A stretch of 64,000 bases of DNA from Candidatus Microgenomates bacterium (GCA_025449735.1 JANWIV010000004.1:30585-94584), one strand, 5' to 3'. Counted from the stretch's first letter, positions 1 through 8,989 are shown. Notes: generated by a model from the letters alone, not told the origin. Translations and numbers: made by a program.

Positions 1-404
1 ATTTTGAGGATGCTGTCTTTAAGCAATTGCTCAATTGTCTTTGAAGTGTCTTTTATGAATTCTTGCTTGAGCAAGTCTGCGGCATTTTCCGGATCAGTGG
101 AGGCAATTTGAAGAGCGATGTCTCGGCCTAAAGACTGGAAACTGTCATTTTTGGCGACAAAATCAGTCTCACATAAAAGCTCTAACAACACTCCAACTTT
201 TAGGTTGTGGTGTATATAAGAGAATATTGCTCCTTCGTTTGTGGCGCGGCCAGCTTTTTTTCCAGCCAAATCCTCACCCCAAGAGGAAAGCAATTTTTTG
301 GCCTCGTCAATGTCACCTTTGGACTGGTCAAGCGCTTTCTTGCAAAGTGCAATTGATATACCGGTTTCTTCTCTTAGTTTTTTAAGATTATCAAGATTTG
401 ACAT
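1..404 (-). CDS. tsf: Elongation factor Ts, C-terminus cut by window edge
   Basis: Guanine-nucleotide exchange factor that recycles EF-Tu during translation. The visible 134 residues start at the ATG complementary to 402-404 and read [15 protein letters not shown], the N-terminal UBA-like helix region with CKKAL, followed by the EF-Tu-contacting TDFVAKN motif near residue 80. No stop codon is reached before base 1, so the C-terminal part lies outside the window, which explains its absence from the ORF track. It lies 11 nt downstream of rpsB on the same strand, the standard rpsB-tsf operon. Identity is clear; only the end is missing. Confidence 0.93.
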   Translation of the reverse strand, partial: MSNLDNLKKLREETGISIALCKKALDQSKGDIDEAKKLLSSWGEDLAGKKAGRATNEGAIFSYIHHNLKVGVLLELLCETDFVAKNDSFQSLGRDIALQIASTDPENAADLLKQEFIKDTSKTIEQLLKDSILK

Positions 405-415
405 TTTATAAAAGT

Positions 416-1150
416 TTAAACAATTATTGTTTTTGTTTCTTTTTTGACTTTTGCTCGCTCAATCTCCCCTTTTTTGCGACCATCAACATAGGCATTGACA
501 ATTCGCTCGGTTATGAATTTGATGCTGGTTACCGCATCATCATTGCCAGGAATCGGAAAGTCGACAAGAGTGGGATCGGTGTTGGTGTCGGTGATGGCGA
601 TGGTTTCAATTTTGACGGTTCGGGCTTCTTCAATTGCAGTGGCTTCTTTGCGAATATCGATGACAAAAAGGGCATCAGGAATTTTTTCGAGCGTCGAGAC
701 ACCGCTATAAATTGAAGCAATCCGGGCCAGTTTTTTGTCAAGAGCAATTGACTCATGCTTAGGCAATTTAGCCCACTCACCGGTTTCTTTGTTCACTCTC
801 ATTTCAGTCATTGTCTTGATGTTTTTTTCTATTTGCTCAAAGTTTGTCAAAAACCCACCGACCCATTTGCTTGCTAGGTGGACGAGTTCATTGTCTTGAG
901 TCAAATCAAGGAGCACCTCACGAGCGGATTTTTTAGTACCGACAAACATCAGCACTTTGCCCTCATGACCCAGTTTATAAGCCGCTTCCTCAGCACGAGC
1001 AAGCAAATCAACAGTTTGGAATAGATCAATTATCGAAGCGCCCCCTTCAACGGCGTAAATATAGGGTTTGGATTTAGGATGCACTCGAGTGCGTTTGTGA
1101 CCTAAGTGGACACCATGAGCTAAAAGCTCCTCAGGTAGAGTTTTTTTCAT
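416..1150 (-). CDS. rpsB: 30S ribosomal protein S2
   Basis: Structural protein of the small ribosomal subunit. The 244-residue product has the family hallmarks [18 protein letters not shown] near the start, [24 protein letters not shown] and [18 protein letters not shown]; length is normal for bacterial S2. The ATG at 1150 has a Shine-Dalgarno-like AAGAAGGT about 6 nt upstream, which is unusual here because many neighbours appear leaderless. It is first in an operon with tsf and has a structured 5' leader (separate entry), a plausible site for S2 feedback control. Confidence 0.97.
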   Translation of the reverse strand: MKKTLPEELLAHGVHLGHKRTRVHPKSKPYIYAVEGGASIIDLFQTVDLLARAEEAAYKLGHEGKVLMFVGTKKSAREVLLDLTQDNELVHLASKWVGGFLTNFEQIEKNIKTMTEMRVNKETGEWAKLPKHESIALDKKLARIASIYSGVSTLEKIPDALFVIDIRKEATAIEEARTVKIETIAITDTNTDPTLVDFPIPGNDDAVTSIKFITERIVNAYVDGRKKGEIERAKVKKETKTIIV

Positions 1151-1252
1151 ATTTTTACCTTCTTAAACTACTGCTTTTAGCCCCGCCTTGTTGGGGGAGA
1201 AGGAATTTAAAAGCAGGATTGCTATATAAATACAATAATTGAGAGCATTATA
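1151..1252 (-). promoter_or_regulatory. rpsB promoter and structured 5' leader
   Basis: On the minus strand a TATAAT -10 box (1247-1252) is followed by about 90 nt of untranslated leader before the rpsB ATG. The leader can fold into one large hairpin: CTGCTTTTA (1208-1216 side) pairs perfectly over 9 bp with TAAAAGCAG (1171-1179 side), with an inner CCCC/GGGG pairing. An AAGAAGGT ribosome-binding site sits between hairpin and start. Autoregulation of S2 through its mRNA leader is established in other bacteria; that this hairpin does so is inference. Confidence 0.5.
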
Positions 1253-1277
1253 TCAGAGGGAGCATGAAAATACAAGA

Positions 1278-2153
1278 TTACAGGACTAGGTTTTTTAGAT
1301 AGTCGCGGAACTTGGCGCCAATGCCAGGGTGAAGCAGTGCCAGGTCAACCGCAGTCTTCATATATTCCAATTTATTGCCCGTGTCATAATACTTCGCTTC
1401 TTTAATTTCACAAGCATAAATCGGAATTCCTTGGTCACGGAGCACATTTATGGCATCTACCAACCAAATTTCTCCTCCTTTGCCAGGAGTCAAACCTTTG
1501 AGCGCCGGAAAGATTTCTGGAGGCAAAATGTAGGCACCATGCGTCGCTAGATTTGAGGGTGCTGAGTCCGGATCGGGTTTCTCAACAATTCCTTTGATTT
1601 TATACACTTGTCCTTCGACTGGCTCTAAATCAGCAATACCATATCTTGAGAGACTTTTTTTGTCTTCAATCCTCACTCCAGAGATCATCACACCGCCATA
1701 TTTTTCCCAAGCCTCAATCATTTGTGATAGTCGTGGCGGGGTTGACCGAATAAACTCATCTCCCCACATGACTGCAAATGGCTCATTGCCAACTATTGGC
1801 TCTGCTGACAGTACCGGCGTGCCATTGCCATAAGGGCCTTTTTGCCTGATATAAATAAAATTAGCCATATCAGCGATTCGCTCAATATTTCTCAATATTT
1901 CATCTTTACCGCCATTTTTTAGATTATTGATAAGGTCGGCATTCGGGAGGTCAAAGTGGTCCTCAATGGTTCGTTTGCTGTAGCCGGTGACAATAACGAC
2001 ATCCTCAATCCCCGACTCCACTGCCTCTTCAACCACATATTGGATGACTGGTTTATCAACGATTGGCAACATTTCTTTAGGCATCGCCTTGGTTTGAGGA
2101 AGAAAACGGGTGCCAAAACCGGCTGCAGGAATGACAACTTTTTTTATTTTCAT
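1278..2153 (-). CDS. galU: UTP-glucose-1-phosphate uridylyltransferase
   Basis: Makes UDP-glucose from UTP and glucose-1-phosphate, feeding surface polysaccharide and glycolipid synthesis. The 291-residue protein begins with the nucleotidyltransferase signature AAGFGTRFLPQTKAMPKEM (residues ~11-30), followed by VDKPVIQYVVEEA, and carries the downstream GIVEKP and GGEIWLVDAI motifs typical of bacterial GalU. Length matches the family. It stands alone between rpsB and a small anchored protein; sugar-nucleotide users are found at 22-30 kb. No clear Shine-Dalgarno precedes the ATG. Confidence 0.93.
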   Translation of the reverse strand: MKIKKVVIPAAGFGTRFLPQTKAMPKEMLPIVDKPVIQYVVEEAVESGIEDVVIVTGYSKRTIEDHFDLPNADLINNLKNGGKDEILRNIERIADMANFIYIRQKGPYGNGTPVLSAEPIVGNEPFAVMWGDEFIRSTPPRLSQMIEAWEKYGGVMISGVRIEDKKSLSRYGIADLEPVEGQVYKIKGIVEKPDPDSAPSNLATHGAYILPPEIFPALKGLTPGKGGEIWLVDAINVLRDQGIPIYACEIKEAKYYDTGNKLEYMKTAVDLALLHPGIGAKFRDYLKNLVL

Positions 2154-2165
2154 ATTATTCTGTTG

Positions 2166-2224
2166 GTCATCCTGAGTAATAACGAAGGATCTATTTGAGA
2201 TTCTTCACATTCGTTCAGAATGAC
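2166..2224. repeat. Dispersed palindromic repeat, GTCAT...ATGAC family, copy 1
   Basis: The 59-bp segment begins GTCATCCTGAG and ends TTCAGAATGAC. A close second copy with the same order of motifs lies at 61044-61100, and related GTCAT-ended palindromes are at 5695-5760 and 8129-8183. All are intergenic. The unit looks like a non-coding hairpin repeat. Confidence 0.75.
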
Positions 2225-2319
2225 ACATGCTCACCAAAAAAAATAAAAATAACCTACTTTATTAGTTTGAATTATTAATTCTCTTGTATTACATATTACA
2301 TGTATCGTGTTACATGTAG

Positions 2320-2715
2320 TTAATTAAACTGACAGGTGACTGATTTACCGATTGATATCGTATTGTTGACAACGGCCGTCACCTCAGCCGTCCCGGCACT
2401 ATTTGATGTTAGTTTAAAAGTAGCAATACCACTGGCATCAGTTTTATCGCACGCTGGTGAAACCGTACCAAAATTAGTCTGAGGACAGATTGTAGACTCG
2501 GCGACACCATGATTTTCATCATCATTGGAGACAATACTAATTTCACAAGTGCCGCCAACATTGGTCGTCAAAGGCACGCTGAAAATCAAAAATTGAGTAG
2601 GTGGTTTTGGGGCCGCGGCACGAATAAGCTGAGTACGATCAAGTATTACCGTTGTTACGAAGGCGCCAAAAACAAAGATAAAAACAAGCACTAGAAAAAC
2701 AAATTTTCTATCCAT
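2320..2715 (-). CDS. Membrane-anchored small Ig-like (Big_1/invasin-type) protein
   Basis: Predicted envelope protein with no known activity. I start it at the ATG at 2715 (MDRKFVFLVLVF), not the track's 2802, because the longer form runs back into the tmk gene. The 131 residues contain an N-terminal hydrophobic segment (~4-25) and then a single beta-rich domain with TSNSAGTAEVTAVV and ASGIATFKL, like bacterial Ig-like group 1 repeats. There are four cysteines in the exported part. A TTGACA box lies upstream on the minus strand, overlapping the end of tmk. Fold assignment is by resemblance only. Confidence 0.6.
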   Translation of the reverse strand: MDRKFVFLVLVFIFVFGAFVTTVILDRTQLIRAAAPKPPTQFLIFSVPLTTNVGGTCEISIVSNDDENHGVAESTICPQTNFGTVSPACDKTDASGIATFKLTSNSAGTAEVTAVVNNTISIGKSVTCQFN

Positions 2716-2761
2716 ATATTCTAGCTTACCACAAAAATAAACAGTGTCAAATGAGCGAGTT

Positions 2762-3442
2762 TTATAATATATGCGTAAGAATCTTATTTGTTGCTGATTC
2801 AAGCACCTCCGGAAATGGCATGCTAACGTTTATAAGTTCAAAAAGTCGATCTTCGCCATTTCTTTTAGCCACTTGAATTATTTTAAAGTAATTTTCTTGT
2901 CGTAACTTCATTTTTTGAAAATTACTCTCATGCCATATCGAGACGTTTTTTTCATTTTTTCTTTTTTCAATTGTTGATTGACGTCTACGTTCTAGCTCTT
3001 GCTCAAAATTATTGTTGTTAAAATAACAAATTAGCGTCAGATCTGGCAAGAGATCACCTAAGAATTGACGCTCAATGGCAAATATTTTCGCCATTTCAAT
3101 GTCATGGGTCAGACCTATGTAGACCCGTGTTGAATCTAAGAAACGATCACAAATAAAAATCGCTTTTTTATTACTCCGATGCTGAGATAAAAACGGTTTA
3201 ATAACTTCATTACTTAAGTCAGATCTAGCCTCCATATAAAGCTTGGTAATAGTCATTATATCTGCACCTTCACGAGTCTTTTGAAATACATCGAGTCGAA
3301 TTTGCTCCGCCCGCGCTGTCGTACCTGGGTCGTGCGCCGTCGCAACGACGAATCCCAATTGTCTCAAATTATCTGAAAGACCTTTGGTGAGGGTGCTTTT
3401 ACCAGTAAATTCAATACCTTCAAGGGAAATAAATTTTGCCAT
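2762..3442 (-). CDS. tmk: Thymidylate kinase
   Basis: Phosphorylates dTMP to dTDP for DNA synthesis. The 226-residue product opens with MAKFISLEGIEFTGKST, an atypical but recognisable thymidylate-kinase P-loop. It continues with HDPGTTARAEQIR, corresponding to the DR-x-loop region, and FICDRFLDSTRVY, corresponding to the family's DRYxxSSxAYQ segment. It is slightly longer than the usual 205-215 residues. It follows the Clp-like gene by 3 nt and is probably co-transcribed with it. With thyA, folA, folC and the dCTP deaminase-like gene within 10 kb it completes a dTMP-supply set. Confidence 0.85.
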   Translation of the reverse strand: MAKFISLEGIEFTGKSTLTKGLSDNLRQLGFVVATAHDPGTTARAEQIRLDVFQKTREGADIMTITKLYMEARSDLSNEVIKPFLSQHRSNKKAIFICDRFLDSTRVYIGLTHDIEMAKIFAIERQFLGDLLPDLTLICYFNNNNFEQELERRRQSTIEKRKNEKNVSIWHESNFQKMKLRQENYFKIIQVAKRNGEDRLFELINVSMPFPEVLESATNKILTHIL

Positions 3443-3445
3443 TTT

Positions 3446-5680
3446 TTAAAAGGTAATCGTTTGTCCGCGACTTATTTTTTGAGATAAGATTTGAGCGGCG
3501 ATTTTATCTTCAATTTCTGTTTCAATGATGCGCTGCATGTTGCGCGCTCCAAAGCGATCATCATAGCTCTTATCGATTAAGGATTGCAGAAATGAGTCGC
3601 CTACTTGAAGAGTGATACCTTGATTTTGTTGTAGTTTGGAAGCTACTGATTTTATAATTCGATGAGCAATCTTAACTATTGCTTCCTTGCCCAGTGGGGA
3701 ATAGACAATCACGCCGTCAAATCTATTTAAAAGTTCTGGACTATAGATCTTTTGGGCGACAATATTGTTGATCAATTCATCACTAATGGTTTGATAATTA
3801 GTGTTGAATGAGTCACTTTTTTGAAATAAATAATCAGCGCCCGCGTTTGAGGTGGCGACAATAATCAAATGTGAGCAGTCAACTCGCTCTCCGCCTGCAC
3901 TCATGAAATATCCCTCATCAAGAATAGTAAGAAAAATGTTCAGCAGGTCAGGATTGCTTTTTTCAAATTCATCCAAAAGCAAAACGCCAAAATTACGCTC
4001 TCGAATTTGAGCAGTCAACTGTCCTGGTTCGCCACTATTCTCATTGCCGACAAGTCGAGCAATGTCGGCACTGTTTTGATAGAGCGACATATCAAATCTA
4101 ATAAGAGTACTCTCATCATCAAAAAGAATAGCGGCTAAGGTTTTAGCAGTTTCGGTCTTGCCCACTCCAGTGGGGCCGAGAAGCAAGAATGAAGATATAG
4201 GTCGCGGTCGGTCTGATTCCAATATAAATGATTTAGAGAGAGTGGCAGCGATTTTCTCTGTCGCTCCTGACTGCCCAATTACTCGAGTTGACATTGATTC
4301 TTTAAGTGCCGTCAATTTATTTTTAAAATCTTGATCAGGGGAGATGGCCACGTGGGTTTTCTGCTCAACGAGCGCGCTGACCATTTCCGGTGTAATTAGT
4401 TTAGCTTGTTGTTTTGTCCCGGCGACGCAAGCTTCATCGAGCAAATCAATTGCCGACTCGGGTAGTGGTCGATCTTTCATATAGCGGTGAGCTAGAGTCA
4501 CCGAAGTGGTGACCGCTTCAAGACTAATGGTGACTTGATGACGCTCTTCAAGAGTAAGGGCGGTATGAAGCATGATCTCAATTGCCCCGGCTTGATCAAT
4601 TTCCTTGACCTCAACTCGCTCAAAAGTATCAGTTAATGCCTTATTAGGGTAGATAAATTTTTGATAGTCATGAGGGGTGGTGGTGGCAATAAATTGAAGT
4701 GTTGGTAGAGCGGCGTATTCAGCAATGGGACTGGAAAAATCGGTACGGCCTGATTCGGCATTGATATAATCCTCTATTTGAGGAATATAAAGAATTATAT
4801 TTTGGGCTAGTTTGGCTTCATTGAAGATTGTGGACAACAGCTCAGTACGAGCCATCACATCAGTTTTTTCGGCGACGAGCTTGTCAATATCTAGCTTTAG
4901 AATTCGCTTATAGGCCAAAGTAGCATTGGTTTTACCTTCATAGAGACGTTTGCCAAAGGCACGAACGATTATGTCGCGACCAATCCCTTCCGGTCCGACA
5001 ATTATAACATTGGCATCTTGAGACTTGGACAATGCCGATTCAACCTGAGACAGTTCTGAGACTCGATCAATAAAATTCCTGGTTTCAGCCATAGTTTGTG
5101 GAATCGGTACTGAAAACTGATCCAATGTCGGTGTGTAACCCGCATTCCAATCACGACCAATCGGCGGCACCGCAAAAAGTCTTTCCTTTTGCCACCAATT
5201 AACCTGATGTCGAGCTTGCCAATAAATCTCAAACCATTTTTCGACAATTGGTAGATTGGCAGGATCGCTACTTCTTGTTTTGAGGAAGTGCTGATGGAGC
5301 TGTTCTTTTTTCTGCTCTGGCTTAAGCAAACTCTGGTGCAAGATGTAGTCCAGTGGCAAAAAAATAATTACAAAAACAATAATCAGCGGTAGCATGATGA
5401 CAAGCAGGGTTTGCAATACCAAATAAGCCAAAATCACCGATAGCCGCAGCATAAATCCCATGCCTCTGGAGACCAGATTGTCGCCCAGACGCGTCATCGC
5501 CTCATCAATTGCAGTGCCTTTTTTAGTTTTATAGGTGACGATTTGTTTCCAAGGGGCAAAAAGAGTTCGAATTAGCTCTTCAATTGAGAAAAAATAAGGC
5601 AAAAAGATAAAAATATTGACAACGGCAATCTTCAATTCATGTATGCGTCGAGCGATGAATACGTTAAAGTCTTCATTCAT
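3446..5680 (-). CDS. Membrane-anchored Clp/HSP100-like AAA+ ATPase
   Basis: Predicted protein-remodelling ATPase tethered to the membrane. Of its 744 residues, the first ~150 hold hydrophobic segments (around 17-40 and 80-115) in place of a Clp N-domain. AAA module 1 has a degenerate Walker A (VGPEGIGRD, no GKT/S) and no acidic Walker B (IILYIPQIE). AAA module 2 is intact: LLGPTGVGKTETAK, GVLLLDEFEKS, IVATSNAG, LLNRFDG and FGARNMQRI. This fits a ClpC/ClpB relative using only its second ring for hydrolysis. The -10-like CATAAT ends 5 nt before the ATG. Partners such as ClpP are not in the window. Confidence 0.82.
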   Translation of the reverse strand: MNEDFNVFIARRIHELKIAVVNIFIFLPYFFSIEELIRTLFAPWKQIVTYKTKKGTAIDEAMTRLGDNLVSRGMGFMLRLSVILAYLVLQTLLVIMLPLIIVFVIIFLPLDYILHQSLLKPEQKKEQLHQHFLKTRSSDPANLPIVEKWFEIYWQARHQVNWWQKERLFAVPPIGRDWNAGYTPTLDQFSVPIPQTMAETRNFIDRVSELSQVESALSKSQDANVIIVGPEGIGRDIIVRAFGKRLYEGKTNATLAYKRILKLDIDKLVAEKTDVMARTELLSTIFNEAKLAQNIILYIPQIEDYINAESGRTDFSSPIAEYAALPTLQFIATTTPHDYQKFIYPNKALTDTFERVEVKEIDQAGAIEIMLHTALTLEERHQVTISLEAVTTSVTLAHRYMKDRPLPESAIDLLDEACVAGTKQQAKLITPEMVSALVEQKTHVAISPDQDFKNKLTALKESMSTRVIGQSGATEKIAATLSKSFILESDRPRPISSFLLLGPTGVGKTETAKTLAAILFDDESTLIRFDMSLYQNSADIARLVGNENSGEPGQLTAQIRERNFGVLLLDEFEKSNPDLLNIFLTILDEGYFMSAGGERVDCSHLIIVATSNAGADYLFQKSDSFNTNYQTISDELINNIVAQKIYSPELLNRFDGVIVYSPLGKEAIVKIAHRIIKSVASKLQQNQGITLQVGDSFLQSLIDKSYDDRFGARNMQRIIETEIEDKIAAQILSQKISRGQTITF

Positions 5681-5694
5681 TTTTGATTATGTCT

Positions 5695-5760
5695 GTCATC
5701 CCGTACTTGATACGGGATCTATAATAATTAAAATAGATTCCTGGTCAAGCCAGGAATGAC
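5695..5760. repeat. Palindromic GTCAT...ATGAC repeat
   Basis: The 66-bp intergenic unit starts GTCATCCCGTACTTGATACG and ends CAGGAATGAC. It contains two small hairpins (CCCGTACTTGATACGGG and TTCCTGGTCAAGCCAGGAA) joined by an AT-rich centre. It sits between the divergent Clp-like and folC genes. Related units lie at 2166, 8129 and 61044. Similar palindromes are widespread as non-coding repeats in bacteria. Confidence 0.7.
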
Positions 5761-5823
5761 ATAGTAATATCAGTATGCAGTATGAAGTATTTAGAGTCAA
5801 GCAAGACATGTTATACTGTTGCA

Positions 5824-7098
5824 ATGGGAATAAATTCGTATAATCAAGCTCTAAAGTTTTTGTTTTCTCACATTCCGGGTAAGGAAACCAGAGTTTATTC
5901 AGGAGAATTGGGACTGAAGCGGATGAAGCATTTAGCGAGTCTAATTGGGTATCTTCAAGAGTCGATTCCGGTGATTCACATCGCTGGCACCAGTGGCAAG
6001 GGATCAACCGCGACGATGATAACTGAGATATTGATGGCTCATGGGCTCAAAGTGGGTCTTCATGTCAGTCCTCATCTAGTTGATATAAGGGAGCGATTTC
6101 AGATAAATAGAAAATTAGTTTCAAAAGAGTTTTTTATCGAAACATTAAATGAAGTCATTCCCTATGTTACTCAAATGCATCAAAGTAAATTTGGGGCACC
6201 AACTTATTTTGAAATCAATACCGCGCTCGCCTACTTAATATTTAAGAAAAAAAAAGTTGATGTCGCGGTAATTGAAACGGGTTTAGGAGGCCTTCTTGAT
6301 GGCACCAATATCGTAAGCAACTCCAAAAAACTTTGCGTCATTACTCGCATTGGACTCGATCATACCGAAATATTAGGGACTACATTACCTGAAATTGCCA
6401 GTCAAAAGGCCGGAATAATACAAGTTGGTAATACCGTAGTCGCACTTAAGCAAGAAGAATCAGTTCAACAGGTCATTAAAAAGGTGGCCAAACTAAAACA
6501 GGCTAAGCTCACTTTTGTCGAAACAGATAAGCATTTAAAGCTCGGAGTTCGCGGTGATTTTCAACTGGAAAATGCCAGCCTGGCGATTGAGGCGAGTCGC
6601 CAGTGGTTAGAAAATTTCGGAAAAATATATGATGAAAAAAAGGCTTCGAGCGTCTTAAAAAACATCTCGATAACCGGTCGATTTGACGTGCGCCAAGTCC
6701 ATGGTAAGACCGTGATTATTGATGGCGCTCACAATCCAGAGAAAATGACGGCTTTTATATCAAGCTTGAAAAAATATTATCCCGGGCGCAAATTCAAATT
6801 TATCATCGCCTTTAAAAAAGGCAAAAATTATCAAGACATGTTGCCAATAATAATGCCACTGGCCGACACTTTAGTTTTAACCAAGTTTTCCTCGAGCCAA
6901 CAAGAGGCAATCGATATGTCAGAGGATCCAAAAGTTATACTGGAAGTAGCAAAAAACTTAGGAGCGAGAAATGTCTCCCTCTCCCCGGCTCCTAAATTAG
7001 CTCTAAAAGAAGCGCTTGATGGGAACGATGAAATTATTGTTATTACTGGATCGATTTATCTTCAAGAAGAGATTCTTCGCTATTTGAGAGTGTCTTGA
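5824..7098 (+). CDS. folC: Folylpolyglutamate synthase / dihydrofolate synthase
   Basis: Adds glutamate to folates (and possibly to dihydropteroate). I use the ATG at 5824 (MGINSYNQALKFLF) rather than 5782: a TATACT -10 box at 5812-5817 leaves 6 nt to this ATG, so the mRNA would be leaderless and the longer start would lie upstream of it. The 424 residues carry the Mur-ligase ATP site HIAGTSGKGSTATM, the Mg/substrate segment ETGLGG...DGTN, ITRIGLDHTEILG, and the C-terminal-domain entry VIIDGAHNPEKM. Its last 56 bp overlap the convergent NlpC/P60 gene. Confidence 0.93.
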   Translation: MGINSYNQALKFLFSHIPGKETRVYSGELGLKRMKHLASLIGYLQESIPVIHIAGTSGKGSTATMITEILMAHGLKVGLHVSPHLVDIRERFQINRKLVSKEFFIETLNEVIPYVTQMHQSKFGAPTYFEINTALAYLIFKKKKVDVAVIETGLGGLLDGTNIVSNSKKLCVITRIGLDHTEILGTTLPEIASQKAGIIQVGNTVVALKQEESVQQVIKKVAKLKQAKLTFVETDKHLKLGVRGDFQLENASLAIEASRQWLENFGKIYDEKKASSVLKNISITGRFDVRQVHGKTVIIDGAHNPEKMTAFISSLKKYYPGRKFKFIIAFKKGKNYQDMLPIIMPLADTLVLTKFSSSQQEAIDMSEDPKVILEVAKNLGARNVSLSPAPKLALKEALDGNDEIIVITGSIYLQEEILRYLRVS

Positions 7099-7537
7099 GC
7101 CGCCTGATGCCATATAAGGATTGATAGCGTCGATGTGCGCTAAATTTATCAAGTGACCAGATTCCAACGCCTTGATCAATATAGTTAGCATGCACTATTT
7201 TTGGTGCCCCCGTTTGCTCATCAACCTCGCCACTATGAATTCCTATATGGAGCCTACGAAAGTCTACCAAGTTTTCTGTCCCAAAGAAAAAAAGATCACC
7301 CCTTCGGGTCATTGCGATATCAAAAATCTCGTCGAGCAATACATTATCTTCGAACATTTCTTTTGACTTCATTTCCTTTGGCAGTTCGATCCCAAATTGA
7401 TCTAGAATTGCCCGGTGGACGAATAATTGACAATTCATTCCCTTGGTCATCATTTCCTCATCGCTGTGACCGCAGTCAGGACCACTTTCAAAGCGATATG
7501 GCAAGCCTTGATATTTTAAGTATTCTGATATTGACAT
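7043..7537 (-). CDS. NlpC/P60-like cysteine peptidase, no signal peptide
   Basis: Predicted cysteine peptidase or amidase of the papain-like NlpC/P60 fold. In 164 residues the expected order is present: a cysteine in GMNCQLFVHRAILDQFG, a GD dipeptide in RRGDLFFFG, a histidine in RLHIGIHSG and a later polar residue in KIVHAN. No hydrophobic leader is visible, so it may act inside the cell or leave by a non-Sec route. It converges on folC with 56 bp of antisense overlap. The substrate (peptidoglycan stem peptide or other amide) cannot be told from sequence. Confidence 0.65.
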   Translation of the reverse strand: MSISEYLKYQGLPYRFESGPDCGHSDEEMMTKGMNCQLFVHRAILDQFGIELPKEMKSKEMFEDNVLLDEIFDIAMTRRGDLFFFGTENLVDFRRLHIGIHSGEVDEQTGAPKIVHANYIDQGVGIWSLDKFSAHRRYQSLYGIRRLKTLSNSEESLLEDKSIQ

Positions 7538-7599
7538 AAGTTATAGGAACGAAATGATAGTTTATAAAGAATTTATTTTCAAGCTAAATTGATGAGTTA

Positions 7600-8115
7600 T
7601 TACCTTGTCAATGTCAGCCAAGTAAAGGCGGGATTGCTTTCGGGATGATCTTCCCGAAAGACTTCCTTGTCAAAATCGGTATATTCCGGGAAGAAGGTAT
7701 CACAGGCAAAGTCGCCACTGACTAGCGTGAGATATAGATTATCTGTGATGCTGATTGCTTGATCAAAAATCTGTGCCCCTCCAATTATAAAAATTTCATC
7801 AGTTTCAGTTTGTTTTGCTTTGTTGAGCGCTTTTTCAATTGAATCCACTATCGCCACCTCACCTCCGATCCTGGATCGGTTTGAGTACACCGTTCCGGGA
7901 TTTCTGGTTATAACAATATTTTTGCGTCCGGGAAGTGGCTTTTTCAGATATTCCAAAATAGATTCAAAAGTTTTTCGCCCCATAATCACCGGGTGGCCCA
8001 TGGTCAATTCCTTAAATCTTTTGAGGTCCTCAGGAATATGCCAAGGTAATTTATTGTCGCGGCCGATTCCTCGCTTTTCATCAAGCGCGGCAATGATTGA
8101 GATTTTGGATTTCAT
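7600..8115 (-). CDS. folA: Dihydrofolate reductase
   Basis: Reduces dihydrofolate to tetrahydrofolate with NADPH, regenerating the folate oxidised by thymidylate synthase. The product has SIIAALDEKRGIGRDNKLPW, the acidic DLKRFKELT helix, GHPVIMGRKTFES, KNIVITRN and the IFIIGGAQIF cofactor motif. I prefer the ATG at 8115 (MKSKISII, 171 residues). The track's start at 8133 uses an ATG that is part of the terminal GTCAT of the neighbouring palindromic repeat. ThyA, its metabolic partner, is 2.3 kb away. Confidence 0.93.
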   Translation of the reverse strand: MKSKISIIAALDEKRGIGRDNKLPWHIPEDLKRFKELTMGHPVIMGRKTFESILEYLKKPLPGRKNIVITRNPGTVYSNRSRIGGEVAIVDSIEKALNKAKQTETDEIFIIGGAQIFDQAISITDNLYLTLVSGDFACDTFFPEYTDFDKEVFREDHPESNPAFTWLTLTR

Positions 8116-8128
8116 AAGGTTGATTTTT

Positions 8129-8183
8129 GTCATGCTGAATTAATTTCAGCATCTCAGAGATCCTGAAACAAGTTCAGGATGAC
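8129..8183. repeat. Palindromic GTCAT...ATGAC repeat
   Basis: The 55-bp unit in the folA/hydrolase divergent spacer consists of two hairpins, GCTGAATTAATTTCAGC and ATCCTGAAACAAGTTCAGGAT, enclosed by GTCAT and ATGAC ends. It belongs to the same family as the units at 2166, 5695 and 61044. One end overlaps the possible upstream folA start codon. Confidence 0.7.
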
Positions 8184-8225
8184 GGTCAGTATAGTATAGC
8201 AAGTTCTATTTGATAGAATAGAGCG

Positions 8226-8984
8226 ATGATAGAAAAGAAGGTAACGACAAAAAACAAATACGGCGAAATTTTGGTTGGGATAGAATCAACACCCGACGAA
8301 CTCAAAGATAAATATCCAACGGTAATTCTTGTACATGGGTTTGCTGATAACAAACATGAACATGGTATGTTTGATGAGTTGACAAATGTGTTATGTCAGT
8401 CGGGATTTTTAGTTTATCGATTTGATTTTTCTGGATGTGGGGAAAGCCAAGGGGATTATGCGATAACTTCGCTAACTAAGCTCAGGGAAGATTTGCATTC
8501 AATTTTTGATTTTGTCAAGCAAAAATCTAGTGTCGACGAAAATCGTATCGGGATTCATGCACAATCCTTCGGTACCTCGGTTACAATCGCTGCTCAATTG
8601 CCAATTAAATCGATTGTGCTAACCGGCTCTTTTACCGATATACAACGAGTTTTTAAAAGGCATTTTGGAAATGGCTATGATCCACAAGGAATTTCAAAAA
8701 GGCATAGTGAGTCGCAAAAACAATATGTGTCAATTGAACCGCAGTTTTGGATTGACATAAAGTCCTACAAACTTCAGGAATTAGTCAAAAAAATTCACTG
8801 TCCGATTCTTTTTATTCAGGGTGAAAAAGATGAGACCTGTCCTGTTGCTGAGATGGAGATGTTGTTTGAAGCCGCCAATGAACCAAAAGGAAAAGTAATT
8901 CTTGAAGGGGTCGGTCATGGCTTAGAACCTAAGCGAGAAGAAATGTACAAAATTGCTGCTAATTGGTTTATGAAAACACTATAA
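8226..8984 (+). CDS. Alpha/beta-hydrolase (serine hydrolase)
   Basis: Predicted cytoplasmic esterase, acyl hydrolase or peptidase. The 252 residues show the fold's landmarks in order: oxyanion-hole strand VILVHGFADN (~residue 33), FDFSGCGESQG, nucleophile elbow IHAQSFGTS (serine ~120, Ala replacing the first Gly), acid in IQGEKDETCP (~200) and catalytic histidine in EGVGHGL (~231). A TAGAAT -10 box ends 6 nt before the ATG, so the mRNA is predicted leaderless. The APH-type kinase gene follows after 5 nt, suggesting an operon. Substrate unknown. Confidence 0.82.
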   Translation: MIEKKVTTKNKYGEILVGIESTPDELKDKYPTVILVHGFADNKHEHGMFDELTNVLCQSGFLVYRFDFSGCGESQGDYAITSLTKLREDLHSIFDFVKQKSSVDENRIGIHAQSFGTSVTIAAQLPIKSIVLTGSFTDIQRVFKRHFGNGYDPQGISKRHSESQKQYVSIEPQFWIDIKSYKLQELVKKIHCPILFIQGEKDETCPVAEMEMLFEAANEPKGKVILEGVGHGLEPKREEMYKIAANWFMKTL

Positions 8985-8989
8985 AGATT

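Noticed and set aside
5696-6007. 103-residue ORF at the folC start
   Set aside because: It is mostly a translated palindromic repeat plus antisense of folC.
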